A stretch of DNA of 44,323 nt from an uncultured Muribaculaceae bacterium (lineage in GTDB: Bacteria > Bacteroidota > Bacteroidia > Bacteroidales > Muribaculaceae): positions 1 through 44,323 of the forward strand of contig CANRPJ010000025.1 in NCBI GenBank assembly GCA_947632485.1, given 5' to 3'. The notes below the pieces were generated by a model. The model saw only the letters and a list, made by a program, of their open reading frames with translations, was not told the origin of the DNA and ran no database searches. Within the stretch, counting starts at the first letter, position 1; every line of letters starts with the position of its first letter. The translations under genes and the position numbers were made by a program. Of this stretch, positions 1-9,525 are shown piece after piece.

Positions 1-28
1 AGAGCAGGTAATCGCCGCCTTACAATCC

Positions 29-78
29 GGAGCCCCGGCTTCAGCACACAGCTGATTCCGGGGCTCCTACTATTTTTG
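29..78 (+). terminator. Intrinsic terminator of the gene left of the window
   Basis: A perfect 10-bp stem (29-38 with 58-67) encloses a second 5-bp stem (41-45 with 51-55). It is followed by a T-rich run at 71-77. This is the usual shape of a Rho-independent terminator and separates xylB from whatever lies upstream. Confidence 0.8.
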
Positions 79-101
79 ACCGGCCAATATTCTTACGAGT
101 C

Positions 102-134
102 TTGCAGATTTTATAAGTTGATTGCTTATCTTTG
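102..134 (+). promoter_or_regulatory. Promoter of xylBA
   Basis: TATCTTTG at 127-134 fits the Bacteroidota -7 box TAnnTTTG. A TTG at 102-104 is a weak -33 candidate with a slightly long 22-bp spacer. Transcription would start near 142, giving a leader of about 20 nt before the ATG at 162. No operator for a xylose repressor was recognised. Confidence 0.5.
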
Positions 135-161
135 CGGGTAGAATTATTCTTTTACCCGGTT

Positions 162-1658
162 ATGTATCTTTTAGGCTTTGATATTGGAAGTTCTTCGGTA
201 AAGGCAAGTCTCGTGGAGGCTGCTACCGGTAGATGCGTGGCTTCGGATTTCTTTCCGAAGACGGAGGCACCTATAATATCGCTTCAGGCCGGCTGGGCCG
301 AGCAGAATCCGGAGAGCTGGTGGCAGTATCTTAAAGATGCCACGTCATCGGTTTTAGCTGCCGGAATCAATCCTAAAGATATAAAGGCTATCGGAATTAG
401 CTATCAGATGCATGGCCTGGTGATGGTAGATCGAGACCTAGAACCTTTAAGGCCTTCGATTATCTGGTGCGATTCGAGGGGAGTGGCCTACGGTGAAGAG
501 GCTTTTTCGGGTATAGGAAAGGAGAAGTGCCTGAGGCATATCCTTAACTCACCGGGCAACTTCACTGCTACGAAACTTAAGTGGGTGAAGGAGAATGAGC
601 CGGAGGTATTTGAGAGAATCTATAAGATAATGCTTCCGGGCGATTATGTGGCGATGCGGCTCACTGACCGGATAGCCACAACGGTGAGCGGTCTTTCAGA
701 GTGTATGCTCTGGGATTTCGAGACGGGCGGTATCGCTACTTTCCTTCTCGATTATCTTGGCTTCGACGCTTCAATCATTTCTGAAATAGTTCCAACTTTC
801 GGCTATCAGGGCTCACTTACGAAACGGGCTGCAGCCGAATTGGGTCTTGCTGAAGGAATCCCTGTTACGTATCGAGCCGGAGATCAACCGAACAATGCGC
901 TGTCGCTCAATGTGTTCAATCCTGGAGAAATAGCTTCTACGGCAGGCACTTCCGGTGTGGTCTACGGCATAAGTGATGAAATCAGCTCAGATCCGCTATC
1001 GCGCGTCAATACGTTTGCTCATGTGAACCATCAGCCCGGTCAGACCCGCCTGGGAATCTTAAACTGCATCAACGGCACGGGAATCCTGAACTCCTGGATA
1101 AGGCGCAATGTGGCTCCTGAGGGCATGAGCTATCCTGAGCTGAATGATCTGGCGCTGCAGGCTCCGGTGGGAGCAGGAGGAGTGAGCATTCTGCCGTTTG
1201 GCAACGGCGCAGAGCGGGTGCTGGAGAATCTCAATGCCGGCTGCTCTATCCATGGCCTCAATTTCCTGAGTCACGGCAGGGAGCATCTGACCCGCGCAGC
1301 CCAGGAGGGCATAGTGTTTGCTTTCCAATACGGAATCGACGTAATGAAGCAGATGGGCATGAAGGTAGAAAAGATTCATGCCGGCAACGCCAATATGTAT
1401 CTCAGCCCGCTTTTCCGCCAGACGCTTGCCAATGCGAGTGGCGCCGTGATAGAGATATTCGATACCGATGGAGCCGCAGGCGCAGCCAGAGGAGCTGGAA
1501 TTGGCGCCGGCATCTATCGCGACAATACGGAAGCCTTTGCCACTCTGCGGCGTGTAGAAGTAGTTGAGCCGCAGGCTGCTGATCTCGAGGCTACGGCTGA
1601 GGCTTACTCCTTATGGAAGCGGCGTCTGGCTGCCACTATTGCTGACGCATCAAATTAG
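162..1658 (+). CDS. xylB: Xylulokinase
   Basis: FGGY-family sugar kinase that phosphorylates D-xylulose with ATP to xylulose 5-phosphate, feeding the cytosolic pentose phosphate pathway. The N-terminus has the phosphate-binding motif GFDIGSSSVK (residues 5-14). QMHG occurs near 82-85 and the likely catalytic Asp is D241 in the AGDQPNN motif. The C-terminal ATP-binding half contains the DTDGAAGAARGAGIGAG-type segment. Length 498 aa is normal. The frame stays open upstream to a TTG at 132, but that lies within the -7 box, so ATG 162 is preferred. xylA follows after 28 bp, so the two form a xylose operon. Assignment to xylulokinase rather than another FGGY kinase rests mainly on this neighbour. 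Confidence 0.93.
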   Translation: MYLLGFDIGSSSVKASLVEAATGRCVASDFFPKTEAPIISLQAGWAEQNPESWWQYLKDATSSVLAAGINPKDIKAIGISYQMHGLVMVDRDLEPLRPSIIWCDSRGVAYGEEAFSGIGKEKCLRHILNSPGNFTATKLKWVKENEPEVFERIYKIMLPGDYVAMRLTDRIATTVSGLSECMLWDFETGGIATFLLDYLGFDASIISEIVPTFGYQGSLTKRAAAELGLAEGIPVTYRAGDQPNNALSLNVFNPGEIASTAGTSGVVYGISDEISSDPLSRVNTFAHVNHQPGQTRLGILNCINGTGILNSWIRRNVAPEGMSYPELNDLALQAPVGAGGVSILPFGNGAERVLENLNAGCSIHGLNFLSHGREHLTRAAQEGIVFAFQYGIDVMKQMGMKVEKIHAGNANMYLSPLFRQTLANASGAVIEIFDTDGAAGAARGAGIGAGIYRDNTEAFATLRRVEVVEPQAADLEATAEAYSLWKRRLAATIADASN

Positions 1659-1686
1659 AGAATAACCTGAAACCTTATAAACTATT

Positions 1687-3003
1687 ATGGCTCAGAAAGA
1701 ATACTTTCCCGGAATCGGGAAAATCCCCTTTGAGGGCAAGGATTCCAAAAATCCAATGGCTTTCCGCTACTACGATGCCGATAAGATCGTGCTCGGCCGG
1801 CCTATGAAAGACTGGCTCAAGTTCTCCATGGCCTGGTGGCACACCCTTTGTGCCGAGGGCGGCGACCAGTTCGGCGGCGGTACAAAGAAATTCCCGTGGA
1901 ACGCCTCTTCCGACCGCCTGCAGGCTGCCAAGGATAAGATGGACGCCGGTTTCGAGTTTATGCAGAAAATCGGAATCAACTATTATTGCTTCCATGATGT
2001 GGACCTCATAGAGGAGGCTGAGAGCATAGAGGAGTATGAGTCCAATCTCCGGGAGATAGTGGCTTACGCGAAGCAGAAACAGGCCGAGACGGGAATAAAA
2101 CTTCTATGGGGCACTGCCAACGTGTTCAGTCACGCCCGGTATATGAATGGCGCCGCTACCAATCCGGATTTCGACGTGGTGGCCCGCGCAGCCGTACAGA
2201 TAAAGAATGCCATCGACGCCACAATCAAGCTTGGCGGTTCAAACTATGTGTTCTGGGGTGGCCGCGAGGGATACATGAGCCTGCTCAACACCGACCAGAA
2301 GCGCGAGAAAGAGCATCTGGCCACAATGCTGCGTATTGCCAGAGACTATGGCAGGGATCAGGGCTTCACCGGCACATTCCTCGTAGAGCCGAAGCCTATG
2401 GAACCTACCAAGCATCAGTATGACGCCGACACGGAGACTGTGATCGGATTTCTCAAGGCTCACGGACTTGACAAGGATTTCAAGGTAAACATCGAGGTGA
2501 ACCATGCCACGCTCGCCGGTCATACCTTTGAGCATGAGCTGGCAGTAGCAGTTGACAACGGAATGCTGGGCTCCATCGATGCCAACCGCGGCGATTATCA
2601 GAACGGCTGGGATACCGACCAGTTCCCCATAGATAATTTCGAGCTTACGATGGCGATGCTCCAGATTATCCGTAACGGAGGGCTCGGCAACGGCGGCACC
2701 AACTTTGATGCCAAGACCCGTCGCAACTCCACCGACCCCGAGGATATCTTCATAGCCCACATCGCGGGCATGGACGCAATGGCGCGTGCTCTTGAATCGG
2801 CTGCCGCTATCATAACGGAATCGCCCTATTGCCAGATGCTGAAAGACCGCTACGCATCGTTTGATTCCGGCAAGGGTAAGGATTTCGAGGAAGGGAAAAT
2901 GACGCTTGAAGACCTTGTGGCTTACGCGAAGGCTCACGGCGAGCCTCGCCAGACCAGCGGCAAGCAGGAGCTCTACGAGGCCATAATAGCCATGTATTGC
3001 TGA
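1687..3003 (+). CDS. xylA: Xylose isomerase
   Basis: Converts D-xylose to D-xylulose in the cytosol, the step before xylulokinase. The 438-aa protein is the usual length of the longer (class II) xylose isomerases. Visible hallmarks are the catalytic FHDVD (H103, D106), [14 protein letters not shown], the metal-binding [14 protein letters not shown], and the GHTFEHELA and GWDTDQFP segments. The active-site set looks complete. It sits 28 bp after xylB and is followed by a strong terminator, so the operon has two genes. No xylose transporter or xylan hydrolase is in the window. Confidence 0.97.
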   Translation: MAQKEYFPGIGKIPFEGKDSKNPMAFRYYDADKIVLGRPMKDWLKFSMAWWHTLCAEGGDQFGGGTKKFPWNASSDRLQAAKDKMDAGFEFMQKIGINYYCFHDVDLIEEAESIEEYESNLREIVAYAKQKQAETGIKLLWGTANVFSHARYMNGAATNPDFDVVARAAVQIKNAIDATIKLGGSNYVFWGGREGYMSLLNTDQKREKEHLATMLRIARDYGRDQGFTGTFLVEPKPMEPTKHQYDADTETVIGFLKAHGLDKDFKVNIEVNHATLAGHTFEHELAVAVDNGMLGSIDANRGDYQNGWDTDQFPIDNFELTMAMLQIIRNGGLGNGGTNFDAKTRRNSTDPEDIFIAHIAGMDAMARALESAAAIITESPYCQMLKDRYASFDSGKGKDFEEGKMTLEDLVAYAKAHGEPRQTSGKQELYEAIIAMYC

Positions 3004-3046
3004 AAGATAATAGTAGTCCGATTAACTTCGGCATTGATAAAAATAA

Positions 3047-3088
3047 TGGCTCGACCGCTGATTATATGGTGGTCGAGTCAGTTTTTTA
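3047..3088 (+). terminator. Terminator of the xylBA operon
   Basis: A 9-bp stem (3048-3056 with 3071-3079, one G-T pair) with a 14-nt loop is followed directly by GTTTTTT. Good Rho-independent terminator. Confidence 0.85.
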
Positions 3089-3187
3089 ATTTTCAAGTCC
3101 TTATAAGTCAATATTGTAAATTATCAGACGATAAAATTATTATATGTAAAAATGAAGGAAAATGCAGGCATATATCGATAAACTTAT

Positions 3188-3195
3188 TAAATTTG
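3188..3195 (+). promoter_or_regulatory. -7 box of the acetylesterase gene
   Basis: TAAATTTG at 3188-3195 matches TAnnTTTG, 23 bp before the ATG at 3218. No convincing -33 box is seen at the expected distance. The stretch 3090-3190 is AT-rich and non-coding. Confidence 0.45.
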
Positions 3196-3217
3196 CAGAT
3201 ATTCATAACACAATTAT

Positions 3218-4654
3218 ATGAAACGATTATTGATTCTTGCATTGGTAGGCGGGTGCGCCGTGTCTTCATTTGCGAAGGTAGTATTGCCTAATATACTGGG
3301 TAGCAATATGGTTATTCAGCAACAGGCTGACGTAAATTTCTGGGGTACCGCCAATCCCAACACTAAAGTAAGCGTAAAGACCTCATGGTCGAATCAAGAA
3401 GTAGAAACAAAAAGCGATGCTCAGGGCAACTGGAGCGTGAAAGTGCCCACGCCAGAGGCATCTTACGAGCAGCATACTATAACTATCAGTGACGGTATGC
3501 CTCTTACGCTTTCAAACGTGCTGATAGGCGATGTCTGGATCTGTGCCGGTCAAAGCAATATGGAGATGCCTATGCACGGTAACAACAGTCAGGCTATAGA
3601 AGGCTCTCTTAGCCACATCTTGAATGGGTCTGCACTTGCCAATAAGATGCGCTTCTTTACTGTGGAGCGGGTTCGATCATATAATGACGAGCTGAAAAAT
3701 TGTGGCGGACAATGGGAATGTGCCTCTCCTGAAAGTGTATCAGACTTTTCTGCCGTAGGATTTTTCTTCGGATATACTCTCTCCAATGCCCTCGATATTC
3801 CTGTCGGGCTTATAGCCGCAGATTGGGGTGATACAAAGGTGGAAGCATGGATGCCACTCGACGCTTTAAAGGAGTGCGTAAGTGCGGAGCAATACGAAAC
3901 GAAGCATTCCAACCACTGGTGTAAGCCAAGTGAGATGTATTGCGGCATGATAGCTCCGATCCGCGAATTTACGGCGAAAGGCTTCATCTGGTATCAAGGT
4001 GAGTCGAATCTGAAGGATATAGACCATTACGACACGATGTTAGCTCAGATGGTGAAGCGTTGGCGCAGCGACTGGGGCGACAAGGACAATTCGATGCCTT
4101 TCTATTTTGTGCAAATAGCTCCATATATCTACCGCGGATCGAAAGAAATCAGTTATCCGCTTTTCATTGAAGCTCAGGTTCGGGCGGCAGATATTATCCC
4201 TAATTCAGGAATGGCAACGACAACTGATATCGGCGAGGAATATAGCATTCACCCTGCAAAGAAGAATGAGGTAGGACAGAGGCTCGGAGCTCTTGCACTG
4301 AAGCAAACTTATGGAAAAGGTGGGTTTGAGCCGGTGGGACCCCGCCTGAAATCATATGAAATTAAAGATTCAAAAATGATCCTGACGATGAGTCATGCTG
4401 ATCAGGGTATGAATCCATGGACACTTGTTCCGCTCATCGGGTTTGAGATTGCTGGTAGCGACAAGGTATTCTACCCTGCCAAGGCCTGGACCTCCGATAA
4501 ACCTAAAGAGGTTATCACTGTCTGGAGCGATGAGGTGAAGGATCCGGTGGCGGTGCGCTACGCATTCCGTAACTTTATTCCGGCAAACCTTACAAACACG
4601 TATGGCATTCCGGCGGCTCCGTTTCGTACCGATGACTGGGACGATGTGAAATAA
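3218..4654 (+). CDS. Secreted sialate O-acetylesterase-family SGNH hydrolase
   Basis: Signal peptide at residues 1-19, then a small N-terminal beta domain, then the SASA/SGNH hydrolase core. The nucleophile block GQSNME is at 111-116 (Ser113), preceded by GDVWICA. The D-x-x-H block appears as DIGEEYSIHP in the C-terminal half. Length 478 aa is typical. Family members remove O-acetyl groups from sialic acids, and related proteins deacetylate xylan and other hemicelluloses. The xylose operon next door makes an acetylxylan role possible, but a terminator separates the two units and no glycanase is linked. Substrate is therefore unassigned. It probably acts in the periplasm or at the cell surface. 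Confidence 0.85.
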   Translation: MKRLLILALVGGCAVSSFAKVVLPNILGSNMVIQQQADVNFWGTANPNTKVSVKTSWSNQEVETKSDAQGNWSVKVPTPEASYEQHTITISDGMPLTLSNVLIGDVWICAGQSNMEMPMHGNNSQAIEGSLSHILNGSALANKMRFFTVERVRSYNDELKNCGGQWECASPESVSDFSAVGFFFGYTLSNALDIPVGLIAADWGDTKVEAWMPLDALKECVSAEQYETKHSNHWCKPSEMYCGMIAPIREFTAKGFIWYQGESNLKDIDHYDTMLAQMVKRWRSDWGDKDNSMPFYFVQIAPYIYRGSKEISYPLFIEAQVRAADIIPNSGMATTTDIGEEYSIHPAKKNEVGQRLGALALKQTYGKGGFEPVGPRLKSYEIKDSKMILTMSHADQGMNPWTLVPLIGFEIAGSDKVFYPAKAWTSDKPKEVITVWSDEVKDPVAVRYAFRNFIPANLTNTYGIPAAPFRTDDWDDVK

Positions 4655-4677
4655 CCCGTTTTCAAAACTAAATGTTA

Positions 4678-4708
4678 AGGGTCGACTCTTGTAAATGGAG
4701 CCGACCCT
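4678..4708. terminator. Hairpin between convergent genes
   Basis: An 11-bp stem with one mismatch (4678-4688 with 4698-4708) lies between the esterase and the convergent CoA-transferase. It has no clean T-run, so it may be a weak shared terminator. Confidence 0.45.
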
Positions 4709-4759
4709 AATTGTTGCTTCCTCAAAATTTTTTCGGACAGCAGTAATTATGAAGCAAAA

Positions 4760-6259
4760 TTAGTAGTAGAGTGAGAAATCGACCTGAGCCATGTCTCCCT
4801 TCTCCATGAATGCCTGATGCAGAGCGAAGCAGGCGTGGAGGTTGTTGGGAGTGTGGCCTCCGTTGCGCTGTGCGAGCTTCACATAGTCCCAGAGCAGTTC
4901 GCGATACATCGGGTGGGCGCAGTTCTCAATAATGGTCTCAGCGCGCTGCAGCGGATCCTTTCCACGAAGATCGGCCACACCCTGCTCCGTTACGATTACC
5001 TTCACGGAGTGCTCGCTATGATCCACATGGCTTACCATCGGCACGATAGCCGAGATCTTGCCGCCCTTCTGGATCGAGGGGCAGGAGAAGATCGACAGGT
5101 AGCCGTTGCGGCAGAAGTCGCCTGAGCCGCCGATACCGTTCATCATCTTGTTACCGAGCACGTGGGTAGAGTTCACGTTGCCGAAGATGTCGGCCTCGAG
5201 CGCGGTGTTCATGGCAATCAGACCAAGTCGGCGCACGACCTCCGGGCTATTCGAGATCTCGCCGGGACGCATCAGAATCTTATCGCGGAAGAAATCGATG
5301 TTGTCCATGAAGTGGAGCATGGCCTCGTCGGAGAAGGTGAGGGCACATGTAGAAGCAAACTTGCAGTGGCCTTCCTCCATCAGCTTCATCACTGAGTCCT
5401 GAATCACTTCCGTATACATCTCGAAGCGCGGAATCTCCGGATTCTCTCCCAGACCTGCGAGCACAGCGTTGGCTACATTGCCCACACCGCTCTGGATCGG
5501 CAGGAACTCCTTCGGCATCTTGCCTGCGCGAAGCTCGCCTGCGAGGAAATCGCATACGTTGGCTCCGATGCGCGCCGTGATCTCATCGCCGGCGGTGAAG
5601 GGCTTGATGCTCTCTGATGCGTTGCTGGGCACTACGCCGATGATCTTCTCCGGATCGATATGGAGCACCGTGGTGCCGATGCGGTCGTCGGGCTTATAGA
5701 TGGGGATTTCGCGACGGTGAGGAGGATCCAGAGGCACATAGTTGTCGTGGAAACCACGGAAACTTGTAGCGTAATAGCTGGAATACTCGATGATCACCTT
5801 CTTCGCCATCATGGCGAGAGTGGCGCTCATACCCATACCGGCACCGAGAATTACGTCGCCGTTGGGCGAGAATTCGGTAGCCTCGATGATCGCTACGTCG
5901 ATGCCGCCGAAGAATCCGTAGCGCAGATCCTGCGATACGTGGGAGAGGTGACCGTCGAAGTAGTGGATACCACCGTTGTTAAGATTCTTGCGTGAATCGG
6001 GGTGGCTCTGATAGGGAGTGCGGATGTTGATGGCGTCAGCGCGAGCCAGCTCGCCGTCGACGTAATCGTTGGTCGATGCACCCGTAAAGAGGTTGATTTT
6101 GAAAGGTTCGCCTTTGGCATGGAGCTCTTTAGCGCGCTGTGCCAAAGCTATGGTTACTACCTTGGGCGTACCGGAGGCGGTGAAACCAGACAAACCTACA
6201 TTGTCGCCGTTCTTGATATAAGCGGCGGCTTCTTCAGCTGTAATAAAGGGGATACCCAT
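4760..6259 (-). CDS. Acetyl-/propionyl-CoA:succinate CoA-transferase
   Basis: Class I CoA-transferase of the acetyl-CoA hydrolase/transferase family, 499 aa, full length. It moves CoA between an acyl-CoA (acetyl- or propionyl-CoA) and succinate. The catalytic Glu is probably E284 in MYTEVIQD. The CoA-contacting loop QSGVGNVANAV spans 256-266, and the family motif GIGGSGDF is at 375-382. In Bacteroidales such enzymes release propionate at the end of the succinate pathway while regenerating succinyl-CoA. That role is inferred from the phylum, and acetate:succinate transfer is equally possible from sequence. It is a single-gene unit divergent from miaB. Confidence 0.9.
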   Translation of the reverse strand: MGIPFITAEEAAAYIKNGDNVGLSGFTASGTPKVVTIALAQRAKELHAKGEPFKINLFTGASTNDYVDGELARADAINIRTPYQSHPDSRKNLNNGGIHYFDGHLSHVSQDLRYGFFGGIDVAIIEATEFSPNGDVILGAGMGMSATLAMMAKKVIIEYSSYYATSFRGFHDNYVPLDPPHRREIPIYKPDDRIGTTVLHIDPEKIIGVVPSNASESIKPFTAGDEITARIGANVCDFLAGELRAGKMPKEFLPIQSGVGNVANAVLAGLGENPEIPRFEMYTEVIQDSVMKLMEEGHCKFASTCALTFSDEAMLHFMDNIDFFRDKILMRPGEISNSPEVVRRLGLIAMNTALEADIFGNVNSTHVLGNKMMNGIGGSGDFCRNGYLSIFSCPSIQKGGKISAIVPMVSHVDHSEHSVKVIVTEQGVADLRGKDPLQRAETIIENCAHPMYRELLWDYVKLAQRNGGHTPNNLHACFALHQAFMEKGDMAQVDFSLYY

Positions 6260-6299
6260 TTGTGGCTATTAGATTTTGTGGTAATTTTGCACAAAAGTA
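6259..6299. promoter_or_regulatory. Face-to-face promoters for CoA-transferase (-) and miaB (+)
   Basis: On the plus strand TTTG (6259-6262), a 19-bp spacer and TAATTTTG (6282-6289) give an exact Bacteroidota promoter for miaB. On the minus strand TACTTTTG (plus 6299-6292) is a -7 box for the CoA-transferase. The two -7 boxes are 2 bp apart in a near-palindrome, so the promoters should occlude one another. The plus-strand -33 box overlaps the first base of the CoA-transferase start codon. Confidence 0.7.
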
Positions 6300-6324
6300 A
6301 CAAATCTGCGCGAAAACTGATAGC

Positions 6325-7674
6325 ATGAAGCCGTTTTTTTTAAGTAATAGTGAAGAAACCCCCGTAATGAAGAGGGTAAGAATCGAGACCTACGGGTGCC
6401 AGATGAACGTGGCTGATTCGGAGGTAGTGGCTGCCATGCTCGCACTCGCAGGCTACGAACCGACTGATTCCGATGCCGATGCGGCAGCCGTGATGCTCAA
6501 TACCTGTTCTATCCGCGACAATGCCGAGCAGAAAATCTATTCGCGCCTCGCCTACTGGAACTCGATGCGCCGTAAGTCGGGACGCAATATCATTATAGGA
6601 GTGATCGGCTGCATGGCTGAGCGTCTGAAAGAGAAACTGATCGAAGACTATGGGGTGGACCTCGTGGCAGGTCCCGATGCCTATATGCAGCTCCCTGACC
6701 TGATAGCGGCAGCCGAGACGGGTGAGAAGGCTATCAATGTGGAGCTCTCTACGGTCGAGACCTACGCCGGGGTGATGCCGCGGCGTATGGGGCCGGGCCA
6801 GGTGAGCGGCTTCGTATCGATCATGCGTGGGTGCAACAATTTCTGCAGCTATTGTATCGTGCCCTATACGCGCGGGCGCGAACGCAGCCGCGATCCGGAG
6901 AGTATCCTTAAGGAGGTGGCCGATCTGCGCTCCCGCGGATATAAAGAGGTGGTGCTGCTGGGGCAGAACGTAAACAGCTACCGCAGCGGCGAGGTCGATT
7001 TTCCGGCTCTGCTGGCCAGGGTGGCTGAGGCGGCTCCCGACATGCGCATACGCTTCACGACCTCCCACCCCAAGGATATGAGCGATGAGACGCTCAAGGT
7101 TGTGGCCCGGTATCCCAATATAGCGCGCCATATTCATCTGCCCGTGCAGAGCGGCAGCGACAAGGTGCTCAAGGCCATGAACCGCAAATACACCCGCGAA
7201 TGGTATATGGACCGCGTGGCAGCTATCCGCAGGATAATTCCCGACGCCGGCCTCTCTACCGATCTTTTCTGCGGTTTTCACGATGAGTCGGAAGAAGACT
7301 TTCAGGCTACTCTCCAGCTTATGCGCGATGCCGCCTTCGATGCCTCGTTCATGTTCAAGTACAGCGAGCGCCCCGGCACTCTTGCCTCCCGCGAAATGCC
7401 CGACAATATAGCGGAAGAGGTGAAGATCGAGCGCCTGAACCGCATGATTGCGCTCCAGAACGAGCTCTCGCTCGAGTCGAACCTGCGCGATGTGGGCCAG
7501 GTGCGCGAGGTGCTCGTAGAGGGTCGTTCGAAGCGAAGCGCCGATGAGATGTGCGGGCGCACGTCGCAGAATAAGATGGTAGTATTCCCCGACCGCGGCT
7601 TCTGGCCCGGAGAGCTCGTGAAGGTCAGAATTGAGTCGGCCACCTCGGCCACTCTCAAAGGCATAGCTGAATGA
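6325..7674 (+). CDS. miaB: tRNA-2-methylthio-N6-dimethylallyladenosine synthase
   Basis: Radical-SAM methylthiotransferase that converts i6A37 to ms2i6A37 in tRNAs reading UNN codons. The N-terminal UPF0004 domain has its cluster cysteines in YGCQMN, NTCSIRDNAEQK and GCMAER. The radical-SAM motif CNNFCSYC starts near residue 170, and HIHLPVQSGS and a C-terminal TRAM-like domain follow. Length 449 aa is normal. Two starts are possible: ATG 6325, or ATG 6367 (MKRVRIETYGC). The longer form is kept because related Bacteroidales proteins carry a short N-terminal extension. The stop overlaps the next ATG by 4 bp, so translation with the ABC transporter is probably coupled. Confidence 0.95.
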   Translation: MKPFFLSNSEETPVMKRVRIETYGCQMNVADSEVVAAMLALAGYEPTDSDADAAAVMLNTCSIRDNAEQKIYSRLAYWNSMRRKSGRNIIIGVIGCMAERLKEKLIEDYGVDLVAGPDAYMQLPDLIAAAETGEKAINVELSTVETYAGVMPRRMGPGQVSGFVSIMRGCNNFCSYCIVPYTRGRERSRDPESILKEVADLRSRGYKEVVLLGQNVNSYRSGEVDFPALLARVAEAAPDMRIRFTTSHPKDMSDETLKVVARYPNIARHIHLPVQSGSDKVLKAMNRKYTREWYMDRVAAIRRIIPDAGLSTDLFCGFHDESEEDFQATLQLMRDAAFDASFMFKYSERPGTLASREMPDNIAEEVKIERLNRMIALQNELSLESNLRDVGQVREVLVEGRSKRSADEMCGRTSQNKMVVFPDRGFWPGELVKVRIESATSATLKGIAE

Positions 7675-9506
7675 AAGATTTCCTGAAGCTCCTGCGGCGC
7701 TATGCGCTGCCTTACAAATTGAATGTGGTGCTGAGCGTCATATTCAATTTCCTGGCGGCGTTCATGACGCTCTTCTCCTTCGCCTTCATCATACCGATCC
7801 TGCAGATGCTCTTCCGCATCAACGAGCTCAACTATCATTTGATGGAGTGGGGTTCGGCTTCTTTCAAAGATGTGGCGATCAATAATTTCTACTATGGCAC
7901 CCAGGAAATAATTCTCACCTATGGCGCATCGGCCGCACTCGCCTATCTTGCCGCGCTGCTGGTGGTGATGACCCTGCTGAAGGTAATGGTGATTTATCTG
8001 GGCAATTATTTCATCATTCCGCTGCGCAACGGAGTGGTGCGCGATATCCGCAACGAAATGTATGCCAAGATTGTCTCGCTGCCTATCGGATTCTTCACCA
8101 ACGAGCGCAAGGGCGATGTGATGGCGCGTATCACCGGCGACGTTTCGGAGGTGGAGGCCTCCGTGATGTCGAGCCTTGATATGCTCTTCAAGAATCCTAT
8201 CATGATTCTGGTGTGCCTCGGTATGATGCTGGCAATCAGTTGGGAACTCACTCTGTTTGTGTTCGTGCTCCTGCCTCTGGCCGGTCTGGTAATGGGCAAG
8301 GTGGGTAAAAGGCTGAAACGCAAGTCGCTCACGGCTCAGCAGATGTGGGGTATGATTCTCTCCACAGTAGAAGAGACCATCGGTGGTCTTAGAATAGTGA
8401 AGGCCTTCAATGCGGAGCAGAAGATGGACAACCGCTTCCGCGGCGAGACGGAACAGTTTTTCCGGCTAAGCAACTCGATCCAGCGCCGTGTGGCTCTGGC
8501 TCACCCGATGAGCGAGTTTCTTGGCACTACCGCTATCGCCATAGTGCTCTGGTTCGGCGGCTCGCTGATCCTTTCAGGCCGGGGCGGTATCGACGCCTCC
8601 TCCTTCATATATTATATGGTGATCTTCTATAGTGTGATCAATCCGGCAAAAGATCTCTCCAAAGCCTCATATACGATTCAGAAAGGTATGGCCTCGATGA
8701 TGCGTATCGATGCTATTCTCGACGCCAACAATCCGATTCAGGATCCGGCAAGCCCGGTAGCTGTGCCCGAGGGCAAGCAGAGCTGCAGCATAAGCCTGCG
8801 CGACGCCTGCTTCAGCTATGATGGCGAACGGACGGTGGTAGATCATGTGGATCTTGAGGTAAAGGCGGGTCATACGGTGGCTATCGTGGGTCAGTCGGGT
8901 TCCGGTAAATCCACCCTGGTAGACCTCATTCCGCGATTCTGGGACGTAGATTCCGGTCATGTGGAGGTCGACGGCCAGGACGTGCGCCGCTACCGTGTGA
9001 AAGATCTCCGGAGCCTGATGGGCAACGTGAATCAGGAGGCGATACTATTCAACGACACCTTCTACAACAATATAGCCTTCGGAGTGGCCGATGCCACCCC
9101 GGAAGAGGTATATGCCGCCGCGAAAGCCGCCAATGCCCATGAATTTATCATGGCTACCCCCGACGGCTACCAGACCAATATCGGCGACCGCGGCTGCAAG
9201 CTCAGCGGGGGCCAGCGGCAGCGCATCTCCATAGCAAGGGCGATACTTAAGAATCCGCCGGTGCTGATTCTTGACGAGGCCACCTCGGCGCTCGATACGG
9301 AGAGCGAACGCCTCGTGCAGGAGGCGCTCGAGAGGCTCATGCGCGACCGCACTACTGTGGTGATAGCCCATCGCCTCTCCACAATCGTGAACGCCGATAT
9401 GATCTGCGTGATGCATGAGGGCAGGATCGTAGAGCGCGGCACCCACGAAGAGCTGATGGCTCTCAAGGGCCATTACCATAGGCTTGTAGAGCTCCAAAAC
9501 GTATAG
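7671..9506 (+). CDS. MsbA-like ABC exporter (fused permease and ATPase)
   Basis: Half-transporter of 611 aa expected to work as a homodimer in the inner membrane. Residues about 15-340 form the six-helix exporter domain. The nucleotide-binding domain has Walker A GQSGSGKST (about 407-415), the signature LSGGQRQR (from about 511), Walker B VLILDEATSALD (from about 531) and the H-loop in VIAHRLST. All catalytic residues are present. Closest by architecture to MsbA/lipid A and multidrug exporters, but the cargo cannot be read from sequence. It overlaps miaB by 4 bp and is followed after 19 bp by the purN fusion. Confidence 0.9.
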   Translation: MKDFLKLLRRYALPYKLNVVLSVIFNFLAAFMTLFSFAFIIPILQMLFRINELNYHLMEWGSASFKDVAINNFYYGTQEIILTYGASAALAYLAALLVVMTLLKVMVIYLGNYFIIPLRNGVVRDIRNEMYAKIVSLPIGFFTNERKGDVMARITGDVSEVEASVMSSLDMLFKNPIMILVCLGMMLAISWELTLFVFVLLPLAGLVMGKVGKRLKRKSLTAQQMWGMILSTVEETIGGLRIVKAFNAEQKMDNRFRGETEQFFRLSNSIQRRVALAHPMSEFLGTTAIAIVLWFGGSLILSGRGGIDASSFIYYMVIFYSVINPAKDLSKASYTIQKGMASMMRIDAILDANNPIQDPASPVAVPEGKQSCSISLRDACFSYDGERTVVDHVDLEVKAGHTVAIVGQSGSGKSTLVDLIPRFWDVDSGHVEVDGQDVRRYRVKDLRSLMGNVNQEAILFNDTFYNNIAFGVADATPEEVYAAAKAANAHEFIMATPDGYQTNIGDRGCKLSGGQRQRISIARAILKNPPVLILDEATSALDTESERLVQEALERLMRDRTTVVIAHRLSTIVNADMICVMHEGRIVERGTHEELMALKGHYHRLVELQNV

Positions 9507-9525
9507 ACGAAAAAACAGCACAGTC

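Noticed and set aside
3034..3291. 85-codon frame between xylA and the acetylesterase
   Set aside because: It runs through the xylA terminator and the esterase promoter and overlaps the esterase start in another frame.
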